From Petunia secreta (taxonomy: Eukaryota > Streptophyta > Magnoliopsida > Solanales > Solanaceae), in NCBI GenBank assembly GCA_029990175.1, contig JARKIP010000038.1, positions 27,039,501 to 27,103,500 on the forward strand: DNA of 64,000 nucleotides, written 5' to 3'. Of this stretch, positions 55,881-64,000 are shown one piece after another (positions within the stretch are counted from its first letter, which is position 1; each line of letters begins with the position of its first letter). Both the position numbers and the translations under genes were made by a program. The notes under the pieces were generated by a model. That model was given only the letters and a program-made list of their open reading frames with translations, searched no databases and was not told the DNA's origin.

Positions 55881-57035
55881 CCACCCCACACTTAGACCTT
55901 TGCTCGCCCTCGAGCAATCACCAAAAACAACTTCCCAACTAAACCAACACTTGATAGAACAGGTCTACCTATGGTTATGGTTGATACCGACCATTAAACA
56001 AGAGCATAAATACATACTATGTGACCAACAACATGCCAAAAATTCACCAAGTTTTAAAACACTAGAACGACCAACTCAAGACATCTCAATCTCAAAAACC
56101 GACTCAATGAAACCAAGCTTTCACAAAATCACACCCATTCACTCAACCAAGAAGTTAATAACTTCACCTATCTCGCGCAAACCATGTGCCCTCACCAAAA
56201 ATCAAGAGAGTGTCCCAAATATCACACAAAGAATAAATTTTAAGAATAAATGAGGGACATAATATAGAAAGAATTTATTCGCTCTCCAAAAGAAGTTCAC
56301 GTGCCACACACAACATACCATAGGCTTGCCCACAGTGTAGGACTCCACTCATGTAAGCTCACTCTAATCAGGATTAACTAGAACTTTACGGATTGTAATG
56401 TAGGCTAAAGGACGGGTAGGATAAATATGGATAAATAGTGACTACCTCCCTAAGCACTTTAATACATCACTTTAATTTTTATTTTCACCATTCTTCTCAA
56501 ATCCAACCAAGCAACCACCCAAGCATACACAAGAAGTTCCCTCTCAATTTAAGCAATTTGCAACTTTACTTTTGTTTCGCAACACTAGTAAGGATTAAGA
56601 TTTTTCTTCTTTTGTTTTCTTTATTTTTCTAGGATTGAGATTTTTCTTCTTTTGTTTTCTTTATTTTTCTCTTTTCTATTTTTTTCATTTTTTTTCTTTT
56701 CAATATTTTTCTCAACTTTGCCAATGATTTTTTTCCCTTCAAAATGCATCATATTATTTTCTTTCATCAGTTCCACTCAAAAGCTGCCCAATTTCTCCAA
56801 CCACAACTCTACAAACAATAAAATATTTTAATTAAAGTGCTCTAAGGAGTACGGGTTCAAAAGAAAGATAGTTAAGAACAAAAGGGGTAAGGCTTGAAAT
56901 ATGGGTGCCAACAAAAAAGGTCAATAGGGTCAAAAGGGCTTAAGAAAGAAACGCCTGTATCATCTCCCAACTAAGGCAAACCTAGGATTTCGCTTTGAAC
57001 ACACGCGGGGCAAGTTCTAGACATCAATATGCGGC
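55881..57035 (-). mobile_element. 3' region of the inverted Athila element
   Basis: On the minus strand this is the 3' untranslated part of an Athila element leading to its 3' LTR. TGCCGCATATTGATGTCTAG (57035 side) through ACCCGTACTCCTTAGAGC matches the plus-strand DNA 46265-46560. It ends GTGATTGCTCGAGGGCGAGC and the polypurine tract AAGTGTGGGGTGG. No gene is present. The 57035 border with the second MULE copy is abrupt (GTGCCGCAT against GAAAATTATGGG), marking a truncation. Confidence 0.75.
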
Positions 57036-57896
57036 ACGAAAATTATGGGTAATTATTATGCTGCAGCTAAAACGTACAGCCGCGAGAGTTTTGATAAAGA
57101 AATTAATGAGCTCCGTGGAAAAAATGCAGCGGCTGCTGTTTGTCTTGAGAATGAAGTTGGTGCACACAAATGGAGCAGGGCATATTTTCCGGGCCACAGG
57201 TACGACATTATCACCACAAATATTTCGGAATCTGTTAACTCAATGTTCCTGGACGAAAAGGAATTCTCGATGGTCACACTGTTTAATTCTATCAATGAGA
57301 GGTTCCATCAAATCTTCATGAAGCATCGTGCGCATGTCAACAGTGTGAGCAGCAACTGTGTCCCTCAAATTGAGAAGATGCTCAGGCAGCTCATGGAAGA
57401 TTCCAATTGTCTTGTGGCGTATAATCTTCACAACGGTGATTTTACCGTTGTTGGAGAAAATGAGCCTGTGGACTCAAAGATCAAGAAAACTGTGAGTTTG
57501 GTTGAAAAAACCTGTACATGTAGGCAATTTGACTTGGAAATGATTCCATGCATTCATGTGACGGCAGCGATTCGGCTGGCCTTTGGTGATGAGTATGGCA
57601 GTGTTCTTTACAGGTATACTTCTTGGTATTATGCTAGAGAGACGTACCTATTAGCATATGGACATAATACTCGTCCTATTCCTCCGGAAGAAGAATGGAT
57701 TCTACCTCCCGATTATACGCCAGCTACCATAAAGCCACCTCATGTTCAGTTCAAAATGGGAAGGAAAAGAATTAAGCGCATTCCATCGATGGGTGAAGAA
57801 TCATACTCGTCCAAGAAGAGAAAGAATAGATGCTCAAAATGAAAACGACCAGGCCATAAGAAAACAACTTGCCCTCTTGATCAAAACCATCAGTGA
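57036..57896 (+). pseudogene. MULE transposase C-terminal part, second copy
   Basis: The reading is open from 57045 (MGNYYAAAKTYSRESFDKEI) to a TGA at 57840-57842. It covers the end of the catalytic domain (NISESVNSMFL with the glutamate), the SWIM finger CTCRQFDLEMIPCIHVT, and a tail not present in the first copy: YTSWYYARETYLLAYGH, PPEEEWILPPDY, and a K/R-rich end. The TGA takes the place of the second cysteine of a CCHC knuckle (CSK*KRPGHKKTTC), with the frame continuing to a TGA at 57894-57896. Over the shared 170 residues the two MULE copies are about 87% identical, so they are separate copies. The N-terminal two thirds are missing. Confidence 0.85.
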
Positions 57897-58541
57897 ATTT
57901 ATTGTTATTTATTGAATGTAATAATTTATTTATGAACATCTGATATCTACTACTTGTCAATTTACTAATTGTGTATGTTCACTTCCTATTTACCTATGTT
58001 CACTCTATCTTATTGTTTAATATACCTAGAACTGTTGATAATAAACTGTTGATGGGCTAGCAATTGGTATTTTTTGGCGAAGTATGGTAGTTTACAATCG
58101 ATCATACTTTGGTTGACAATACACTTTAACTAGGCGTATTGATCTCTGTAGTTGGCAAATTTGTGTAGATGCAACAACTTATAAGATAGTGAATAAACTA
58201 CTATTCATGGTCAATAGACTGCTGATGGGCTAGCAATTGGTATTTTTGGCCATGTGTAGTTTATGATCGATCACATTTTGGTTGACAATACACATTAACT
58301 AGCTTTATTGATCTCTGTAGTTGGCAAATTTATTTGGACGCAACAAATTATAAGATAGTGTATAAATTACTATACATGGTCAATAATAAATAAGTTTGTA
58401 TTTTTACTATTATGGAATATTTTGTCAAAGTTAACTATTCGATCGTACACCAAAATTGCATAGACTAAAGAAAGAACAACAACTCAAAAGAATGATAACT
58501 TTTGTTCCATATATTAATAGACATGAATCTTATTGAGTAAG
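57897..58541. repeat. MULE 3' flank with a 175-bp tandem duplication
   Basis: Two direct copies, about 58046-58220 and 58222-58390, share GATGGGCTAGCAATTGGTAT, TGGTTGACAATACAC, TTGATCTCTGTAGTTGGCAA and AAGATAGTGNATAAA. They lie between the transposase and the solo LTR and include no gene. The 9-mer GTTGACAAT is part of the unit. Confidence 0.75.
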
Positions 58542-59875
58542 TGATGTTTGGCATGTTATGCCTATATTTCCTTAATATATCTTCACGTTTGAGTACTTTA
58601 TTCGCCCGTTTTCTAGTTGACGAATGTGATTTTGCACTGATTTTATGTCGTGTGAATTGTAGGATGTTGTGAGGTGCAATTGGAGCTTTGAAGAGCATAA
58701 CCGAGCAAGAAAAGATTGAATATATATTGAAGAGCATAATCGAGCTTTGAAGAGCGAAGGCACGGAACGAAGCAAGCTTCGAACGACGAAAGCAGAGAAA
58801 TTAGCCTGGCGCGGTTTGGCCCGCGGGGTGCCCACTGCAGTGCCCAACTTTCTTCCGCGTTTTGGGACGCGGGGCATGGCCGTTACATGCAAGATTCGAC
58901 GTCCTCTGCTTGGTTCCACGCGGTCTGAGGCGCGGGGCGCCAGCTATAGCGCCCCTGGAGCGTTTTTGGAAGTCCTATTTCATCTAGGCTTAGGCGTAAC
59001 TAATTGCTAGGCTTTTGTAAACATTATAAATACCCTTCTACTTAGTTTTTGATAGGGGTCGAATTTATAGAGCAGTTTTGGAGGAGAGCAAAGGAGCCCT
59101 AGATGACTTCTAAACAAGTTCTTTCTCTCTTTCTCTTATTCTTCTCTTTAATTCTATAGTTTGTTCGTTCTAGGGTTAGAGCAAATACATGAAGGTTGAC
59201 GTTTGAAAGTTGAATTCTTCCTATTGATTTACCATTACAGATTGTTTATTCTTTCTTGAGCCTAATTGTTTGGTTATTGAGGCCTGATAATTGAACACTA
59301 TCTACGGTTTACAAGTTGAACTCGACAGAGGAAACTTGTGAACGCAAATAAGAAAGAATAGGGCTTGATTATGAACCTAGGTATCAGGGAATCGATTTGT
59401 GGGTAGGATAGACATATACCTATTCGTCTGGCTTAACTAAATACAGAGTTCGTTAATGCATGCATGTGATTTAACCCCATAGAAATATAGGCGTTAGAGT
59501 AGCTTGCATAGACTCGTGAAGAATCGAAAGGTTTTCACGAATATAATTAACCTGTTAGTTAGCAATCTAGGAAATCAGGAAGTAGAATCAACTGGAAAAC
59601 TCAACTGGATTGTTCGTAACTCTGACCCTGGACCGTTTCTCTTTGATTGATAACAACCTATAATTTGCTCTATTACTTGACTTCAGTTACTTGCTTTTAA
59701 TTATTGCATTTAGTTAGTAAAAATCTCAACCATCATTGAAAAAGATCCCTGAATAGTTTATAGAGATTGTTTGCTAGGATTCAGTCTGACACAATAGTCC
59801 TCGTGGGAACGATACTCGATTTATCACTTTATTACTTGTCGACCACGTATACTTGCGTGTGCGTTGGGAGCAACA
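58542..59875 (+). mobile_element. Solo Athila-type LTR
   Basis: The segment starts TGATGTTTGGCATG and ends GTTGGGAGCAACA, 1334 bp. Both sides carry the 5-bp duplication GTAAG (58537-58541 and 59876-59880), which proves a complete insertion reduced to one LTR by recombination. R/U5 (from the TATA box near 59025) is closely similar to the LTR at 40231, but U3 between about 58690 and 58985 is replaced by an unrelated GC-rich stretch with CGCGGGGYGCC motifs. Confidence 0.95.
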
Positions 59876-59880
59876 GTAAG

Positions 59881-60051
59881 TTTAGTGGATTGAGCGGTAG
59901 ATAATAGGTAACGTGTGAGAGTAATAAAAGGGTGCACTGCCCCAAGCTTAGAAAGACGCGTCAGATACAATGGAGGAACTGAAAAGTCTTGCCGGGAACA
60001 GTGAATAATCATGACACCCCCCCCAACCCCCTATCCCTTCACCTTCTACAG
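59881..60051. other. Spacer upstream of the small ORF
   Basis: Includes a C-rich stretch (ACACCCCCCCCAACCCCC, 60014-60031) and no gene. Confidence 0.4.
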
Positions 60052-60060
60052 CTATAAATT
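60052..60060 (+). promoter_or_regulatory. TATA box upstream of the small ORF
   Basis: CTATAAATT lies 73 bp before the ATG at 60133, followed by a pyrimidine/A-rich leader of the type seen in plant 5' untranslated regions. Confidence 0.4.
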
Positions 60061-60132
60061 GGACAATTATTTGTCCATTTTAACACACACATCCAACTAA
60101 AAATCTCAAACAATCTTGCTGCAAAAAAAAAA

Positions 60133-60291
60133 ATGGTATTCCCTAGCCTACCCACCCAAGATGCTTTGTTGATCCGTCAAGCCTTGGACACCTTAATCCG
60201 ACAGATTCATGAGGACAGAATGCGCCAGGAGATGAACATCCGGTGCATTACACGACGACTACATCACCCCCCCCCCCTAAATTCTCCTTAA
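60133..60291 (+). CDS. Possible 52-residue protein of unknown function
   Basis: The frame starts ATGG after an 11-base A run (plant-like initiation context) and codes MVFPSLPTQDALLIRQALDT, a predicted amphipathic helix with many arginines (LIRQIHEDRMRQEMNIR), and a proline-rich end. It resembles nothing I know. In favour of a real gene are the TATA box at the right distance, a clean leader, and a strong hairpin plus T-run 55 bp after the stop. Against it are its short length and its position among MULE and LTR debris. It could be a small gene carried by the MULE or a captured exon. Confidence 0.3.
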   Translation: MVFPSLPTQDALLIRQALDTLIRQIHEDRMRQEMNIRCITRRLHHPPPLNSP

Positions 60292-60344
60292 TTTTTATGT
60301 TTAGTGTTTATTTATTTATGTTTTCTGTTATTTTGCTTTTTCTT

Positions 60345-60376
60345 AAAGAGCTTTCTGACTAAAGAAAGCTCTTTTT
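60345..60376 (+). terminator. Perfect 11-bp hairpin followed by a T run
   Basis: AAAGAGCTTTC (60345-60355) pairs with GAAAGCTCTTT (60364-60374) around an 8-base loop, followed directly by TT. It looks like a factor-independent terminator, but such signals are not used by plant RNA polymerase II. It may instead be a pol III-type stop, an RNA-stabilising structure or chance. Confidence 0.4.
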
Positions 60377-61657
60377 ATAATTATTTCAAATATCTATTAA
60401 TGGAATGGGAGTATTTTGCTAGTTAATTTGGTGTTTTCCTATTTCTGCGTTTGTTTACGTTTCTGCGTTTGTTTAAGTTTCATCGGGGAAGACGACTAGA
60501 TCTGTAAACATAATAATAGACGGATCTAGTTGATAAACGACTGCTGATAGACACGAACATAGTTTTGCTTAATACTAGCCCAACTAAGAAATTTTCAACT
60601 TAAACGAATAATAGACCAGTTTAAGTGTATACTCAACTAAACTACTAAACTACTAAACATTAAGACGCGGCAGGAGAGATTTCTACTTTAGATAAGATGA
60701 AGTATATAATAAACCAATCGAAGTTACTAAGCAACTAACACTATGACAAGGGAAGGGTGTAATTAGCAGTAAAATGAAAATCCAAATCAGTGTGGAATTA
60801 ACGATTGGTTAACAATCATCTGGATAGTAGCCTTTTTATAACTATATGTATACATTTTTTTCATCGTTTACAATGATTACGGATTAAATTGAAGGTCATC
60901 ATTAATGTGGAACTAACCTGTGGTTGACAATCAACTATATATGGTCTACTCTCACCACTGCTAAACTGGAATTAATTTGATGGACAAAATTTTTTTGTAA
61001 TAAAATAATGATAATATATCCAACAATGATGTGAATTAGAATAAATAAATTATGAATGACCACGTGTCCATGTCAATTCATCAGGATTATGCATAGTTGA
61101 CAATCTTCCTTATGAAAGTTTATCATGGATTACAAAGAATAAGGATTATATTATGATATTTTGTTATACCACAACTTTATCATTTGTGTAGGTTAATTAA
61201 TAAACGTAATCCAATGCTAGGTATCATCATTAAAGCTTTAGGGTGTGTTAATCCATATAACTAATCAAAGCATTACCTGCTTCTCACATCATGATCTTCT
61301 TCCAAGCTAAGACAAAGAGGTCTTGCTTTGTCAGAACCTTAACACTAGTAGTCATTATAACATATATGTCATGTAATGTTAGTCCTTAGCAATTGCTGAC
61401 AAATAGGATGGTAGATTATGCAACAACATTGTCGTGTGAGGGGTTTCGTAGTTCTTAGACAAAAAAAAAAAAAAAACCCCTTAAAAGTTTTAAATATATG
61501 TTTTTTATATTATTTTAATCCTAAACCATATGAGTTTATTGTCAACTCATGAAAGTTGATAATACAAAACAGTGTAATTTTCGGTAGTCGATAATATATC
61601 AAATAAGCAAAAGTCATCTACAAATACCCTAGAGCCCGGACACCAAACCCCAACCGC
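60377..61657. other. AT-rich DNA with recurring GTTGACAAT motif
   Basis: No gene recognised. The 9-mer GTTGACAAT is at 60923 and 61096, and in reverse at 61538. A 16-base A run lies at 61461-61476. The region may be internal or subterminal MULE sequence. Confidence 0.45.
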
Positions 61658-61700
61658 GTGAACCCTAAATCCTAAACCCCAAAACCCAAACCCTAAATAT
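61658..61700 (+). repeat. Interstitial telomere-like repeat (degenerate CCCTAAA)
   Basis: GAACCCTAAATCCTAAACCC followed by AAACCCAAACCCTAAATA contains four to five variants of the plant telomere unit CCCTAAA. It is short and degenerate, so it may be a promoter-type telo-box cluster or an old break-repair scar. Confidence 0.55.
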
Positions 61701-61963
61701 CAAACGCGCGCATGATAACTTCCTGGGCGGTATCGTTTCAACGCACAGCTGTGCAGTAAGTCTACTATAGACCAAATAAATGTTGATTAGCATCTTCTAA
61801 TCAAAATTGTCTCAAGGTTATTTTATTTTTTATTTTTTATTTTTCTAACAGTAAATTTTTTAATTTTGTGTGCACGGTAATATATTATCTTTTACATATA
61901 AACGGACTACCAAATTATATTTATCTCTCATCCGTCTATCATCGACTATGATAATAAACAAAA

Positions 61964-62523
61964 ATGTCCCAGACCTCGCAATCTGCATCATCTTCTTCGG
62001 TGGAACCCGATATATACCATTGCAGTCAAAACGGAAAGCTCAAAATATCTGGGACTCAAATAAATCCTGGTCGCAGATTTTGGGGTTGTAGTACACCAAA
62101 GGTAGGTAATTATTTACGTCTAATAAAATTTATAATTAATACTCGACCAACGATGCTAATTTCTGTCCTGATTAGGACAATGGTAGATGTGATTACTTTA
62201 GGTGGAATGATGGTCTGCTTGCTCAAGAAACAAGAGAAGTACTGTCCCAATTAGTCTCCAGGGCACAAGGAGCGGCAAGGTTTGACTTCGCTCAAAAGAT
62301 TCATGAATATGAAGAACAAGTGAAGCTTCTGAGATTGCTGCTTCTTGAGGCTGAGCAACAGAGGGATTTCCTTAAAACCCAACTCAGGGAAGTTCAAATG
62401 GCGAAGGAACGAATCCAAGTGCAGTTGAAAGAGGTTGAGAGGTAGAGGGATCGATTTAAGAAGTTGGCGCATAGGCTTCTTATCGGAGCATTATTTTGCT
62501 TATTCTGTAAATGGTGGGTCTAA
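61964..62523 (+). CDS. GRF-type zinc-finger protein with coiled coil, two exons
   Basis: Exon 1 (61964-62101) encodes MSQTSQSASSSSVEPD, then YHCSQNGKLKISGTQINPGR and RFWGCSTPK. GTAGGT opens a 74-bp intron, ATTAG closes it, and exon 2 starts DNGRCDYFRWNDG. Joined, this gives the GRF zinc finger (C, then G-R-x-F-x-x-C, then C-x-Y-F-x-W), which in other proteins binds single-stranded nucleic acid. A coiled coil follows (EYEEQVKLLRLLLLEAEQQR and on). A TAG at 62443-62445 ends the frame at 135 residues. Past it, 25 more codons can be read in frame, including the hydrophobic LLIGALFCLFCKWW, to a TAA at 62521. The longer form, with a tail-anchor-like end, was probably ancestral. It may be a MULE passenger or a small host gene. 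Confidence 0.7.
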
Positions 62524-62820
62524 TTAATTTTGTTAATGTGATAGTAATTTAATTGTCTTGTTTGTTTGATTGATCATTGTGAACTATGCGCACTTTTGCT
62601 TTTTGTTAAATATATATAATAAACCATTCCTGGTAGACAATCAAAATCACAGGTGGAACAATAAAATCAATCTTGAAATATGGAGATTTCATATTTTATA
62701 GACCTGCACTAGTGGCGAATCAAAAAACACAGTTGAAACTAAGATAAACAATACAATGATTCAGTACTAAAGGTTAAACATAAAAATGAACAACATTACT
62801 CTCTTAGATAACACAGACAA

Positions 62821-63100
62821 CTAGTTTGGTGGATTGGCACCGTCCATGACATTTGCTGTATTTGGAGGAGATGCGTCTTCCTCTATGATGTTTGCCTTAC
62901 GATGTGGTGGTACACCAAGTGCATCAAGTCTATGGTTGATGGCTTTGAATTGATTAAACCTGTCATTAGTGTCTCCCCACATGATAACATCATACCTCTT
63001 CATTTGTTGCCTAATATAACCAACCTCGCTCTGCAAAAATGATTTTGTTTGTTTAACTCCACGCGAGTTGGATGATCTTGCTATTTTGGTGGACTACTTA
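62821..63100 (-). CDS. Short ORF of unknown function (exon-like)
   Basis: The minus-strand frame reads NSRGVKQTKSFLQSEVGYIR, then MKRYDVIMWGDTNDRFNQF, LDALGVPPHRKAN and a D/N/P-rich end, with a stop at 62821. There is no ATG at its upstream end; TTTTTGCAG|AGCGAGG near 63036 could be a splice acceptor. I do not recognise the protein. It lies between the GRF gene and the acidic ORF and could be the last exon of the gene that includes 63589-64000, but the join is not shown. Confidence 0.25.
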
Positions 63101-63588
63101 GTTTGAGAGCAGATGTTTCGAATTAGAAATGGAATGGGAGAGGCAAACATATTTGAGGGGTTTATATAGAGATGGCCATGAAGAGTTGCAACCCTAGTGA
63201 GAGCGACCACTTAAATTACACCAATTAGAATCTGGCACATGCTTCTATGATAGACCTATAGGAGTGAACAATCAACTTGAGTGGTTCACCAGAATTTTTA
63301 AATTATTTAGGGATCCAGGATGATTGCTTGCATTTTAAACACTAGCAAAATGAATTCAGCAATCACTCTTGATAAACGAAACATATAACACGTTACCATA
63401 ATGGATTGTCAACAATAATGGTTGCTAAAGGAAATATCACACATATTAGCAAAATGGATGGTCAACCCTTAATATTCAAACAACAAAAAAAAAATGGAAA
63501 AGACTTAAAAATATAAGTGTTAACTATTGTTTTATCAAAACATACAACCACAGACATATCAATCTTTGTACTCATCACTGTCAATAAA
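63101..63588. other. Spacer, nothing recognised
   Basis: AT-rich DNA with no gene. ATTGTCAAC at 63415 is the reverse complement of the recurring GTTGACAAT. Confidence 0.4.
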
Positions 63589-64000
63589 TTATTTGCTCAA
63601 ACTCTTCAAGACACCCGTAATTTTAGAGTTGGGGTCTTCAACATCTTCTACATCCCCTCCATTCAAGTTATCTTCCAATGCAGCATGGGATGGATCCTCC
63701 ACTTCATAAAACTCTTCCTCAGAATCCTTACCATTTTCCATCATCACTTCACTATCACTCACAGTGGCTTCCTCTCCAACATTGACATTGGTGGCATCAA
63801 CTTCACCATCAACTGCATTTGAATTGTCATTTTTACCATCAACTTCACCAGCGACTGCATTTGGATTGTCATTTCCCTCATCAAATTCACCATCAACTGC
63901 ATTGACATCGGCATTGGCATTGGCAAAAACACTGGTTGCACTGACACTGGCATCCACTTTAGCATCAACTGCAGCACCCACTTCATCAAATATACACTTC
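63589..64000 (-). CDS. Acidic repetitive ORF, 5' end outside the window
   Basis: The minus-strand frame is open from the window edge (KCIFDEVGAAVDAKVDAS) to a stop at 63589. The middle is an A/V/D/N repeat (NAVDGEFDEGNDN, NAVAGEVDGKNDN, NAVDGEVDATNVN; unit about 15-18 residues), and the end is acidic (SDSEVMMENGKDSEEEF, then DNLNGGDVEDVEDPNSK). No known domain was seen. Acidic linkers of this kind occur in N-terminal parts of MULE transposases, so it may belong to one whose start lies beyond 64000. It is incomplete in this window. Confidence 0.45.
   Translation of the reverse strand, partial: KCIFDEVGAAVDAKVDASVSATSVFANANADVNAVDGEFDEGNDNPNAVAGEVDGKNDNSNAVDGEVDATNVNVGEEATVSDSEVMMENGKDSEEEFYEVEDPSHAALEDNLNGGDVEDVEDPNSKITGVLKSLSK

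Overview
The window looks like repeat-rich nuclear DNA of a flowering plant, probably a eudicot. The evidence is plant-type L1 LINE, CRM, Tat, Athila and Tekay Ty3/gypsy retrotransposons, Mutator-like (MULE) transposases, hAT and Stowaway MITEs, a tRNA-derived SINE, AT-rich intergenic DNA and GT-AG introns. A Solanaceae-like asterid is my guess, not a demonstrated assignment. I see no rRNA, no tRNA gene, no CRISPR and no clear housekeeping gene. Almost everything that can be named is transposable-element DNA, most of it broken.

Layout. 1-4500: a minus-strand L1 LINE cut by the start of an LTR-like element. 4500-18070: AT-rich DNA with non-autonomous elements: a Stowaway MITE, hAT MITEs, degenerate CTGTATC and TATACA repeats, and a duplicated leader fragment of a MULE. 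18074-24051: a decayed Tekay-like element whose 2.8 kb LTR carries 54-bp and 35-bp minisatellites, then a minus-strand integrase scrap. 24052-26245: a minus-strand, apparently non-autonomous CRM relative with an unusual ORF. 26246 to about 35700: a decayed Tat-lineage element with a second RNase H and a spliced antisense gene downstream of pol. 35797-37640: a MITE, a SINE and a Tekay leader scrap. 37640-40230: the 5' part of a MULE transposase gene. 40231-57035: nested and inverted Athila-type sequence. One inverted Athila LTR is split by a young, apparently complete CRM-like element at 47474-54967, with 751-bp LTRs that differ at one base in my reading and a 1674-codon gag-pol ORF. 57036-64000: a second MULE transposase copy, a solo Athila LTR with a perfect 5-bp duplication, a possible 52-aa gene, a two-exon GRF zinc-finger gene and an acidic ORF running off the end.

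How it fits together. Insertions give a relative timetable: the MULE was hit by Athila, and the inverted Athila LTR was later hit by the CRM-like element. The solo LTR arose by LTR-LTR recombination after a separate Athila insertion. The most informative objects are the intact CRM-like element, the ORF-bearing CRM-derived non-autonomous element, the antisense spliced gene of the Tat element, and the 57-64 kb MULE neighbourhood, where one 9-bp motif recurs around a GRF zinc-finger gene.
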